From positions 1-64,000 of the forward strand of contig DAOTJE010000013.1 in the NCBI GenBank assembly GCA_035448545.1: 64,000 nt of DNA, read 5' to 3'. Positions 15,965 to 24,107 of this stretch are shown piece by piece. Made by a program: the position numbers and the translations under genes. The notes beneath the pieces were generated by a model that did not search any database, was not told where the DNA came from, and saw nothing but the letters and a program-made list of their open reading frames with translations. The stretch comes from Anaerobaca sp035448545. Lineage in GTDB: Bacteria > Planctomycetota > Phycisphaerae > Sedimentisphaerales > Anaerobacaceae. The stretch's first letter is position 1; the number at the start of each line of letters is the position of its first letter.

Positions 15965-17281
15965 TCACTCCATCGATACAAGCGACAGCTCCAGTTGATT
16001 ACTCATGTTCAACTGGTTGAGACGATCGTTCAAAAGCGTCCGCGCGAGCAGCCCGTCCTGGCGACGATAGGTGTACTGAATCTGCTGGCGGGGGTTGTTG
16101 TGAACCAGCGTCACGTACTGCGGGTCCACGGAACTGACCTGTGTGGTGACGTAGGTGAAGGGATCGGTATCGAGGACCTGGCCGGTCTGAAGATGGCCCA
16201 TCGCCACCGGCGGAATCCAACTGCCGCAGAGCATGTGGCTGCCGCTGACGCGCGTCGTCAGCTCCGAGCTGATTCCAGGGGCTTGGCCGCCGGTGGAGAT
16301 GTCGAACTTCACCCAGTCGGGGCCGCGGCCGGTGATCGAGGCCGTCGCATTGACCGCCAGCGGCGAGGGCGGACTGCACGGAATGTTGACCTGGAAGGTC
16401 CCGCTGTAGCGGAATGTCCGGGCCTGGCCCAGCCAGGAGGGCGCCGCCTGGCCAGCCCAAGGCAGCAACAAGGTCCGGGAGCCTTTGAAGGTTGTACTCC
16501 TGGTCATGGACCCGCCGGGATGAACCTGGGCCCCCTGCACGACCTTCCTGTCGGCCTTGGCGAGCTCGCTCGAATAGAGCAGAATGCCGCTGGCCAGGTC
16601 GTAAATCCAGACCTTGCGGCTGCCGCTCTCGCCCACCAGGGCAATCAACACGGCGTCATAGGTGGCCTGCTCGATCTGCTTTCGCGTCGCGGCGACCCAC
16701 ATGCCCGCCTGCCCGCGCTGCGGCGGAGGTCGGTTGCCGTACGTCTGCAACAGAGCCTTCAAGGCGTCGGGGTGCAGCCAGAGATCGCCGCCGTTGCCGG
16801 CCTGGCCCACGTAGCCGGTTTCGAGCTTCTGCGTCGGGCTGGATGTGTCCATGCCGTCGTAGAGGTAGAAGAGCGTCTGGACGGCGACCTGCTGCCGATC
16901 CATAGCCACGACGTTGAACTGGAGCAAGCCATGCGAGCCGGTGCCTTCGAGCTTATGCTGCGTGTAGCGGTTGCCGTGCTGGTCTTCCCATCCGCCCTCG
17001 GGGTCGGGCGTGTACTCGTGAGGCCCGTTGGGCAGGAACCCTGAGATCATGTAGTAGGTCAGTCGCAGGCCCGGCGTGATCCAATTCGGCGGCGGCGTGG
17101 TCACCGTCAGGCCGGGAACGTCGCCCAGCGTCTGGCCGGAGCCCATCCGGATGTCCCCAACGGTCACGGCCTGCTGGGAATCGGTTGCCAGCGGCGGATT
17201 CGGGTAGTCCCGCCAGGCCGCCGGTGCCATCACGCACAGCCATCCGCTCAAGATAACTACAAGAGGCATCCATCTGCCCAT
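15965..17281 (-). CDS. Secreted hypothetical protein
   Basis: I do not recognise this 438-residue protein. The chosen ATG (17279-17281) follows GGAG by six bases and starts a signal peptide (MGRWMPLVVILSGWLCVMAPAAW). The mature protein is rich in beta-type sequence and aromatic residues and has no obvious catalytic motif. A mid-region repeat-poor segment reads SRKVWIYDLASGILLYSS, which suggests a beta-sandwich or propeller-like fold. It is the promoter-proximal gene of a probable two-gene unit with the Sel1/transglutaminase-like protein, and so may be its substrate or partner. Confidence 0.75.
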   Translation of the reverse strand: MGRWMPLVVILSGWLCVMAPAAWRDYPNPPLATDSQQAVTVGDIRMGSGQTLGDVPGLTVTTPPPNWITPGLRLTYYMISGFLPNGPHEYTPDPEGGWEDQHGNRYTQHKLEGTGSHGLLQFNVVAMDRQQVAVQTLFYLYDGMDTSSPTQKLETGYVGQAGNGGDLWLHPDALKALLQTYGNRPPPQRGQAGMWVAATRKQIEQATYDAVLIALVGESGSRKVWIYDLASGILLYSSELAKADRKVVQGAQVHPGGSMTRSTTFKGSRTLLLPWAGQAAPSWLGQARTFRYSGTFQVNIPCSPPSPLAVNATASITGRGPDWVKFDISTGGQAPGISSELTTRVSGSHMLCGSWIPPVAMGHLQTGQVLDTDPFTYVTTQVSSVDPQYVTLVHNNPRQQIQYTYRRQDGLLARTLLNDRLNQLNMSNQLELSLVSME

Positions 17282-17419
17282 AGAGAGCTCCAGCCCTGTC
17301 AATCGTGAGGATTCCGCAAGCCGCACACCACCGTCCTGAATCGGCCTCCCTGCTCCCTATGGCAGAACCAAGCCCACTCACTGACCTGCCGCACCAGCAT
17401 GTTGCACGGCCAACAGGTT

Positions 17420-17447
17420 AGATTAGACAGGCCGTAAACGCCAGCAA
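17420..17447 (-). promoter_or_regulatory. Possible promoter for the secreted pair
   Basis: On the minus strand TTGCTG (17442-17447), a 16-base spacer and TAATCT (17420-17425) lie about 140 bp upstream of the 438-aa secreted gene. Confidence 0.4.
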
Positions 17448-17504
17448 AAACCGATGAAACCGCACGGATTTCTGATGCCAAAGGAAGACGTGGGTGGGAG
17501 TTGC

Positions 17505-17528
17505 AGGGGCGAACAATCTCTCGCCCCT
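17505..17528. repeat. Palindrome AGGGGCGA/TCGCCCCT
   Basis: AGGGGCGA, an 8-base loop and TCGCCCCT form a perfect 8-bp stem, followed by AC. GTAGGGGCGA-type palindromes recur between genes in many bacteria. This copy lies between the NTF2-like and secreted-pair genes. Confidence 0.55.
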
Positions 17529-17573
17529 ACGCCCGAGACGCGGGCCATGCCCATCCGGGGCCGTGACGTCACA

Positions 17574-18146
17574 TCAGACGCTCCGCCACGAGACCGGGAA
17601 CGTGTCGACCTCCAGCGGTTCGGCCCGCTCGATCAACCACCTGCCATCCGGCTGCTCCTTCAGGTACAGGCGGACCTTGACCAGAGCAACCGCCTTGTAC
17701 TGTTTGGCCACCCGGCTGGTCTGTTCGAACCGAAAGAACAGATTCAGCGTCACGGTCGCCTCGGAATCCGTCAGCGCGACCTCGGCGCCGCGTGACTTGA
17801 CCCGCTGTACGGTCGGCCCGTCCAGCTCCTGCCGGCAGCGCTCCAGCAACTGCTCCCGGGTTGCGTGGTGCGAGTCGCTGTAGTCTGGTGCGATCAGCGA
17901 CGCGACGGCCCGGCTGTCCTCGGCCTCAACCGCCTTCAGGACCGCGCCGACGGTCGCATGCACCTTCTCCAGGTCGGTCGCCACCAGGAAATCGAGCCCG
18001 ACCCCGATCCCTGCCACGGCCAGGGGAACCAGCCAATGCCACCAGCGGCGTTTCTCCGGAAACAGGCTGCGGTAAGTCAGAAAACCGAACAGAACCAGAA
18101 CCGCCGCTCCCAGCAGCGTCCACGGTTGCTCGAAGAAGTCAAACAT
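17574..18146 (-). CDS. Membrane protein with NTF2-like domain
   Basis: This 190-residue protein has two N-terminal membrane segments, around 8-25 (PWTLLGAAVLVLFGFLTY) and 37-56 (WHWLVPLAVAGIGVGLDFLV). A soluble domain of about 125 residues follows, whose start (LEKVHATVGAVLKAVEAEDSRAVASLIAPDYSD) and end (YLKEQPDGRWLIERAEPLEVD) match the pattern of an NTF2/SnoaL-like cone fold. No catalytic residues are evident, so it may be a small binding domain held at the membrane. It precedes the secreted pair on the same strand with a 292-bp gap, so it is probably a separate unit. Confidence 0.72.
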   Translation of the reverse strand: MFDFFEQPWTLLGAAVLVLFGFLTYRSLFPEKRRWWHWLVPLAVAGIGVGLDFLVATDLEKVHATVGAVLKAVEAEDSRAVASLIAPDYSDSHHATREQLLERCRQELDGPTVQRVKSRGAEVALTDSEATVTLNLFFRFEQTSRVAKQYKAVALVKVRLYLKEQPDGRWLIERAEPLEVDTFPVSWRSV

Positions 18147-18261
18147 CCTCTCGCCTTCCCTTGGATACCCTGCGGACCACCAGCGCCGCTCGGCCCGGCA
18201 GTCTCACATTTGCAGTCCGCATTGTAGACGGCCGGCACCAGGCCGACAAGGAACAGCCTCC

Positions 18262-18302
18262 AAGAACAAAACCGGCCTCAGGAGACTGTCCTGAGGCCGG
18301 TA
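18262..18302 (-). terminator. Rho-independent terminator after the pseudopilin gene
   Basis: ACCGGCCTCAGGA and TCCTGAGGCCGGT form a perfect 13-bp stem with a 5-base loop (18272-18302). On the minus strand it is followed by TTTTGTTCTT, so it terminates transcription coming from the pseudopilin-like gene. Confidence 0.88.
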
Positions 18303-18336
18303 AAACATGCCTGGTGCTGAGCGTCAACGCAGGCGA

Positions 18337-19089
18337 TCACGGAATCGACTTGCAGGGGAAGCCTTCGGCCATGTAGGTAACATCTTCCCATTCATCGGCC
18401 GGAGGAGTCATGCTGAACGAGAACGAACTGGGCGTGTACATCGCTTGCTCCAGCCACGCGATCAGGCTTTTGTCATGCCACTGGCGCATTTCGGCGTGAC
18501 CATCGGCGAAACCGATCGTGGTCCTGTATTTGTGCCACATGGCCAGCGGGTCCACCCAAGTCTTCGGGCCTGGGTTCATCTGCCAGGAACCGATGTTGGT
18601 CCCTCGGGTGTCCATTTCCTCGACGAAGACGTATTTGGTGGCCGGGCGCTTCAGGTCGCTGTAGATCTTGGCCTTGGTGTATCCAGACCAAGTCTCTCCA
18701 TTCGCACCGCCGGGGATGGAGAAAGTCAGGTAGGCAACGTTGAGACCCTGCTTTCTGACATCGGCCGGACAGTGGTAGATGTCCACTTCTTTGACGTAAG
18801 GGAACAACAACCCGCCTCGAATGGCGTCCCATTGCTGTTCGAGCGTGGCATTCGAAGGAGGACGCAGGACCCAGTTGCCGGGGTCGGTATGGCCGCCAAC
18901 CAGTTTGTCGTCGTTTTCATCCTTGTACATAAACCACGCCAGAGCAAGCGTCTTGACGTTGCTGACACAATGGACGCGCCGAGCCTGGTCCCGGGCCAGA
19001 CGCAACGACGGCATCAGGATGGCCATCAATACGGCGATGATGGCGATCACCACCAGCAGTTCGATCAAGGTGAAGGCTCTCGTTCTCAT
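18337..19089 (-). CDS. Pseudopilin-like protein with N-terminal methylation motif
   Basis: This 250-residue protein starts MRTRAFTLIELLVVIAIIAV, a type IV pilin/pseudopilin leader in which the residue before Phe is Ala instead of the usual Gly. The long hydrophobic helix is followed by LMPSLRLARDQARRVHCVSN and a globular domain. Near the end it has FADGHAEMRQW, the DGH-type motif of the planctomycete/lentisphaere prepilin-like family. The start at 19087-19089 follows GGAG by seven bases. It should be processed by a prepilin peptidase and act at the envelope. It is a single-gene unit with its own promoter and terminator. The only secretion gene in the window is an orphan gspF at 59985. Confidence 0.88.
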   Translation of the reverse strand: MRTRAFTLIELLVVIAIIAVLMAILMPSLRLARDQARRVHCVSNVKTLALAWFMYKDENDDKLVGGHTDPGNWVLRPPSNATLEQQWDAIRGGLLFPYVKEVDIYHCPADVRKQGLNVAYLTFSIPGGANGETWSGYTKAKIYSDLKRPATKYVFVEEMDTRGTNIGSWQMNPGPKTWVDPLAMWHKYRTTIGFADGHAEMRQWHDKSLIAWLEQAMYTPSSFSFSMTPPADEWEDVTYMAEGFPCKSIP

Positions 19090-19521
19090 GTCGGATCTCC
19101 ATCGATGCATACGTCGGTTCCTCGTCAGGTCCTTGGACGTTCGTTCACCAGTTGCCACACCCTCTTAGATGCTGCTTCCGTACCCCCTGTTCCCTGCGGC
19201 CCGGCGATGATCTGATCGGCAAGTGGACCGGGCACCGGGAGCCAAACGCTCGTTGAGCTGTCAGATGAAAACGCTTTGCCTGGACAGACCGAAGTTCCTG
19301 GGGCGCCCGATCCCTTGTCTGCGTTCGATATCACACGTGCGATATAACGTTAGATTTATCAAAGGTTTCGGCCTCTGTCAAGTGAATTTCGGAAGGACTC
19401 CGAAGAACAGCCCCAATGGCGCGTCCTTGGGCGGAGTTACCGGCCGGTTCTTCTGCCGCTGCCCGGGTTGCAGAACGCGAGGCAGGACATAGCTTTCGTA
19501 CGGCGGCCAGGGATGGCGTTT
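19090..19521. other. Intergenic, promoter and dyad for the pseudopilin gene
   Basis: No gene is seen. The region holds the promoter at 19353-19381 and an 18-bp near-perfect dyad ATATCaCACGTGcGATAT at 19328-19345. Its right part follows the stop codon of the first LTD/CotH gene on the same strand. Confidence 0.55.
19328..19381 (-). promoter_or_regulatory. Promoter with downstream dyad for the pseudopilin-like gene
   Basis: On the minus strand TTGACA (19376-19381), a 17-base spacer and TAAATC (19353-19358) form a strong sigma-70-like promoter. The dyad ATATC-CACGTG-GATAT (19328-19345) falls just downstream, near the expected start of transcription, where a repressor could act. The leader to the ATG would be about 255 nt. 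Confidence 0.6.
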
Positions 19522-22500
19522 TCAGTCCACCTGCCCCGGGCTGGGCGGCGCGGCCCGCCAGTTGGCCGGATCGTTGCCGTAGGCTTCCGGATCGATCCGG
19601 TGCAGGGAAAGCCCCTTGCCGGCGGCCTCGACGGGCCAAGGATCGATCCGGTCGCGGAATCCCTCCGGGTGCGAGCCATCGCTGTAGACCACGCGATCGA
19701 CACGAATCCAGGTCGGCTCTCCCCCCGCGTCGGCCCGGCCCGGCCTGGCCAGCTCGATCTTCTCGCCGCCGTCGGACATCCCGCCGGCGCCCCACGCCAC
19801 CGTCGGCACGTCGGACAAGTACCCGTAGGCGACCGTGAACCGGATCAGGTCTTTGATCAGCACCAGGCACTCGCCCGGCAGGAGCGTCACCGGCTTGTCG
19901 CTGGGCAGAAAGCACTGGATCGGCGGGTTGGCGGGACCATCGGTGAACCGCCAGGGGGCCCCGACAACGCTATCGTACAGGGTCACGGGGGCCTCGCTGA
20001 TGTTGAGCAACTCGACGTATTCGGCCTCCGGCAGCGCCGTCGGGCTGTACATGATCTCGTTGATGACGACCGGCCCGACCTTGGGCACGGCGTTGGCGGC
20101 TCCGGGCGTCGGAACGCTCATCGCCACGAAGTTGTAGCTTCCCGTGCTCTTGCGGTGCCTGCCCAGAGAGACCCCGCCCTCTGAGGCATCGAATTCCTCC
20201 TGCTCGCTGTAGCCCGTCAGGACGCCGCGGTCGCCCGAATGCAGGTAGAGTGTTTCGCCGTCGCGACTGAGCCCGAACGGGACCCGGCAGCCGGGGTCGT
20301 TCGTATTGCCGAACGTCTCTTCTTCGTGCAACACCAGATAGCCATGGGGGGCGATGACCGTGCCGGCGGCAATTTCGTACTTGCTCAGATCGTCCGCGTC
20401 GTCGCTGAGGAACCAGCCGCCCACCTCGATGGCCTGATCCGCCGTGTTGTGCAGCTCGATCCAGTCCGAGGCCCCGCCGGCAGGATTCGCCAGTATCTCA
20501 TTTATGACCACTGCCCCCAAATCAGGAACCACACCCGTATCGTCAAAGCCGGGCGAGCCGCCAACCTCGGCACTGGGCCGCCAGGAACTCTTGTCGCCAA
20601 GCGTATCCGCATCCGAGATGGCAGACGTCCTGACCGTCAGCGAAAAGCCCTGCCCGTCGGTGATCTCGTACCAGCCGTCGCGGTACTCGAAGCTGTGGAT
20701 GACCTGTCCGGCGGCATCCTGCAACTCGATCCGCTCGCCCGCGTTGTCGAGACTGCCTGTATATTGCCCTGCAACGGCAAGGCGGGCGCCGTAGGCCGCT
20801 TCGAAGGCCGCGAGGTCTCTGACCACCAGGATATGCCCGCCCGGCTCCAGCTCGATGCTGGGGAATGTGAACTCGATTCCCCTGACGAACTTCACGAGGT
20901 TCAGATTGACCGTTTCGTTGCCGACGTTGGTCAGTTCCACATACTCGGCGTTCGGGTCGACCGGGTGGTACATGATTTCGCTGATCCGCAGTGACTCGAC
21001 CACGGGTCCGACCGCGAAGACCACATCGGCCAGGGCGCTCCAGGTGGTCCCGCTAAGCGTGCGGGCCTTGACAGGTGTGCTTACGTCGAAGCTTACCGGC
21101 TCACTGTAGCGAATCGCGCCGCCGACAGCGCCCTTGCTGCCGACCAGCTCCACCGAGATCAGAAAATCGGAGCTGGTCGTGCTCGAATTGAGTCCCTGAA
21201 TGGCCAGGACATTCTGCCCAGGGCGAAGCGCTGCGACGGCCTGAGAGGCATTGAACGATTCCATCTCGATCGCGTCGAGGTCCGAATGGTTGTCGGTGGC
21301 GCGGGAGTTCCAGGCGGGCGCGCCGTTGAACATGACGCGGCAGGCCTCCACGCCGTTGATGTACGCGATGAACCCGTCGTCGTACCGGGCACGGAGAACC
21401 AGGCCCGACACCTCGCTAAGGTCGTCTTCGGCGACCTCGAACGGAATCCGGATATAACAGGTTGTGTTGACGCCGTACATGGCGTCCTGAAGGTCAATCT
21501 CAAAGAACGGCTCATACCCCGTGCTGCGTTCGTACCCGACGCCTCCGCTGCCGCTGATCCAGCCGGAATCGTCGAAGTCCGCTCCGCCCCGCCAGGCGTC
21601 TGCAACCGGTCCTGTGGGAACCAACACCCGTTTGGACGCCTCCTCGGCAACCAAGGGCACTTCGATGGCGGAGCCGCCGGCCGTGCCCGGCACGCGCGGG
21701 TCGCTCCCGTCGGTCGTGTACCAGATCTCGCCGGTCGCGCTCATGGAGACCAGATCGGTTTTCTCGATCCCGCCGCCGTACTGAGCCACGCCGTTCACGC
21801 GGAACTCCGGTGCGTCCGTTCGAGGGTACAGTCCTCGGGCGCGGAGCTGATTGACCACGATCTGCGTCCGCGCGGGAAAGTACGTTTCGAGCAGGTAGCC
21901 GTTCACTTCCGCCCACCAATCGGCCTTGGTGTAGGGGTTGTTCGTCCGGTCCGGCCGCTGGTCGCCCCACCGCGCCGACTCGGCGATGATCGCCAGGTCG
22001 ATCTGCTGCGCGCGGGATCGGCAGAGGGCCGCGGCGTTTTCCGGCGTCATCACGCCATCATGAAAGAAGTGCCGGTGCGCGTGATCGGCGAACTGCATGA
22101 GGTATTCCGGGTGGGCCATCAGCTTCTGATGCAGCCACTGCGGATTGAAGTGCGATCGGGACTGGCCGGCGCGCACAGGCGCCGTGCGGTCGTCATACAG
22201 ACCGCGCGAGACACCCAGGGAGTGCTCGTTGTCGTAGGCGAAGAATTTCCAGCCGTCCCGCGCCTCTGGCCGGCGGTTGCGGATGGCGAAGAAGTTGTTG
22301 GCCCGATCGCCGCCCAGCGTGACGGGCGCATCATCGTTGCCGGTGTAGAAGATCCCAAGCATGTAGTCGATCAGATTCTTCAGGTCCACATGAACCGGCA
22401 GCGTCGGGTCGTCCGTCCCATCGGGTCGTTTGCCCTGGACGGCGTAGTACTGCTCGTCCGTCGCAAAACCAGCCTCACAAAGGTCCCACAGGTGATTCCA

Positions 22501-24030
22501 CATGTCGATGGAGCCGTCCGTGAACGAGGTCTGGTAGCCGTCGGTCATGATGACGTCGTAGTCGGCGCTGTCGCCGCCGAAGTAGGACTCGGCATAGGAG
22601 GCTTCGGAGCGTTCCTGGCTCTGGTACAGGCCCCAGTACTGGCCGTTCAGGTAGAGATGATAGAACCGGCTGCGGGTGTACGGCTGGCCCATCGCCCCCT
22701 GGATGTCCCGGCAAAACACTTCGCGCAAAAAGGTGTTCTTGGAGCCGGGATTGCTCGAATCGAGACTCCAGGCATAGTTCTGCGCCGTACGCAGGTCGAG
22801 GTTGTCGAACTGTGCGACGCCCTCGTCGTCGAAGAGCGGATACTCCAGCTTCGAGACGCCGTAATCGGAGCGGAAGAACAGCCGGAACGAGTGCTTCGGG
22901 TAGCTGCCGCTGCGGCTGAATCCACCTCGAATGCGCAGCCCCGAGTCGATCTGAAACCCTTTCGCCCCATCGGGACGCAGCAGCTCCACCGAAACGGGAC
23001 GCTCCCATTGCCGTCCTTCGCGGTCCGCGTTGACATAGATGCCGCTCTGCGCGCTGAACAGGTTCGCCAGATCGGTCACCAGAGAAATCGAGGGAATCGC
23101 CAGCAGCGCATCGTCCATCAGGTCCTTATACTGCGGATGATTGACCACATCCGGGTCCATTCCATAGTCGATCACCTGACCGTTCACGCTGCCGGCCGGC
23201 CACTTCGGAGTCGGTTGCTCGTGATTGGGCGATTGCCTGATGATGTCGTCGACGAACAGATAGGTGTGCGTCTCGATGGGCGAGGCCATCCACCCGGACC
23301 GCATCGCCGCCGCCCGCAGGCAGGTGGTCTTGCTGACTCGGATCGGTTCGCGATAGCGTATCGCCGTAGCGCCGACCGACCTATGGTCGCTACCGTACGG
23401 ATCGCTGCCGTCCGTGGTGTAATAAATCTCGGCCTGTTCGGTTGAACACGTGATGCTCACATAAGTCGGCATGTCGTAGAACCCGCGGGTCCGGCTGAAC
23501 TGCGGTCGGGCCACCGCCCCCTCGTAGCTGCGACGATTCGCCTGACCGGGCGTCGGGTAAGCCATGGGCAGCCAGTCGCCCGTGCCATCGGGAAACCGAC
23601 CGTACGAGACGTCGACGGTCTGCCGCTCGAATCGGACGGAATCCAGAAGGGTCACGCCGTCGGTATCATAGAGCGCAATTTCTTCACCCGACGCGCGGAG
23701 CGAGAAGGAAGCGTGAAGACCGGCGTCGGCGACATCGTCGTCGACCCAGATCAGCAGATGCCCCTTTGCCGCGATCGAGGTGCCGTTGGGAATCCGCCAG
23801 CGCGTCGGATCGCTCGCGTCATCCGTCAGGTACATGCCCCCGACAGTTACGGATACTGCCGCCGGATTGTGCAACTCGATCCAGTCTTCGTGCTCGCCCT
23901 GCGGGTCCGTGGCCCCCTGTTCATTCGAGGCCAGAAACTCGTTCAGAACAACCGACGATAAGGCCGGCGTCGAAGCCGCCGCCAACACCACCAGCACCGC
24001 CATTGCGAAGGACCTGATACTATCCACCAT
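19522..24030 (-). CDS. Secreted LTD / chitobiase-like / CotH multidomain protein (copy 1)
   Basis: This 1502-residue protein has a signal peptide (about 1-25). A lamin-tail domain at 25-140 starts VVLNEFLASNEQGATDPQGE and contains DWIELHN. A chitobiase C-terminal-like module follows (VSITCSTEQAEIYYTTDGSDP). A CotH kinase-like region spans about 310-690 (LRIRGGFSRSGSYPKHSFRL, ending near FFAYDNEHSLG). A second TTDGSDP module comes next, then a beta domain with YDDGFIAYINGVE. Three more lamin-tail domains follow, each starting SEIMYHPVD-, VINEILANPAGG- or VINEIMYSPTA-like. The start at 24030 is chosen because the signal peptide follows directly. CotH proteins phosphorylate extracellular proteins; LTDs are surface-binding modules. 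It is a close paralog of the next gene upstream. Confidence 0.88.
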   Translation of the reverse strand: MVDSIRSFAMAVLVVLAAASTPALSSVVLNEFLASNEQGATDPQGEHEDWIELHNPAAVSVTVGGMYLTDDASDPTRWRIPNGTSIAAKGHLLIWVDDDVADAGLHASFSLRASGEEIALYDTDGVTLLDSVRFERQTVDVSYGRFPDGTGDWLPMAYPTPGQANRRSYEGAVARPQFSRTRGFYDMPTYVSITCSTEQAEIYYTTDGSDPYGSDHRSVGATAIRYREPIRVSKTTCLRAAAMRSGWMASPIETHTYLFVDDIIRQSPNHEQPTPKWPAGSVNGQVIDYGMDPDVVNHPQYKDLMDDALLAIPSISLVTDLANLFSAQSGIYVNADREGRQWERPVSVELLRPDGAKGFQIDSGLRIRGGFSRSGSYPKHSFRLFFRSDYGVSKLEYPLFDDEGVAQFDNLDLRTAQNYAWSLDSSNPGSKNTFLREVFCRDIQGAMGQPYTRSRFYHLYLNGQYWGLYQSQERSEASYAESYFGGDSADYDVIMTDGYQTSFTDGSIDMWNHLWDLCEAGFATDEQYYAVQGKRPDGTDDPTLPVHVDLKNLIDYMLGIFYTGNDDAPVTLGGDRANNFFAIRNRRPEARDGWKFFAYDNEHSLGVSRGLYDDRTAPVRAGQSRSHFNPQWLHQKLMAHPEYLMQFADHAHRHFFHDGVMTPENAAALCRSRAQQIDLAIIAESARWGDQRPDRTNNPYTKADWWAEVNGYLLETYFPARTQIVVNQLRARGLYPRTDAPEFRVNGVAQYGGGIEKTDLVSMSATGEIWYTTDGSDPRVPGTAGGSAIEVPLVAEEASKRVLVPTGPVADAWRGGADFDDSGWISGSGGVGYERSTGYEPFFEIDLQDAMYGVNTTCYIRIPFEVAEDDLSEVSGLVLRARYDDGFIAYINGVEACRVMFNGAPAWNSRATDNHSDLDAIEMESFNASQAVAALRPGQNVLAIQGLNSSTTSSDFLISVELVGSKGAVGGAIRYSEPVSFDVSTPVKARTLSGTTWSALADVVFAVGPVVESLRISEIMYHPVDPNAEYVELTNVGNETVNLNLVKFVRGIEFTFPSIELEPGGHILVVRDLAAFEAAYGARLAVAGQYTGSLDNAGERIELQDAAGQVIHSFEYRDGWYEITDGQGFSLTVRTSAISDADTLGDKSSWRPSAEVGGSPGFDDTGVVPDLGAVVINEILANPAGGASDWIELHNTADQAIEVGGWFLSDDADDLSKYEIAAGTVIAPHGYLVLHEEETFGNTNDPGCRVPFGLSRDGETLYLHSGDRGVLTGYSEQEEFDASEGGVSLGRHRKSTGSYNFVAMSVPTPGAANAVPKVGPVVINEIMYSPTALPEAEYVELLNISEAPVTLYDSVVGAPWRFTDGPANPPIQCFLPSDKPVTLLPGECLVLIKDLIRFTVAYGYLSDVPTVAWGAGGMSDGGEKIELARPGRADAGGEPTWIRVDRVVYSDGSHPEGFRDRIDPWPVEAAGKGLSLHRIDPEAYGNDPANWRAAPPSPGQVD

Positions 24031-24107
24031 GTTCGCTCCAAATTCCGAAGACCGTGCGTGCCTCCGGCGGTCGTTTTCTTCGCCGTGGGAACCCATCCTC
24101 CGCCAAG

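Noticed and set aside
21286..23445. A 719-codon frame antisense to the first LTD/CotH gene (and similar ones at 25416-26786 and 5558-6793)
   Set aside because: No start signal, no recognisable domain, and the opposite strand is clearly coding.
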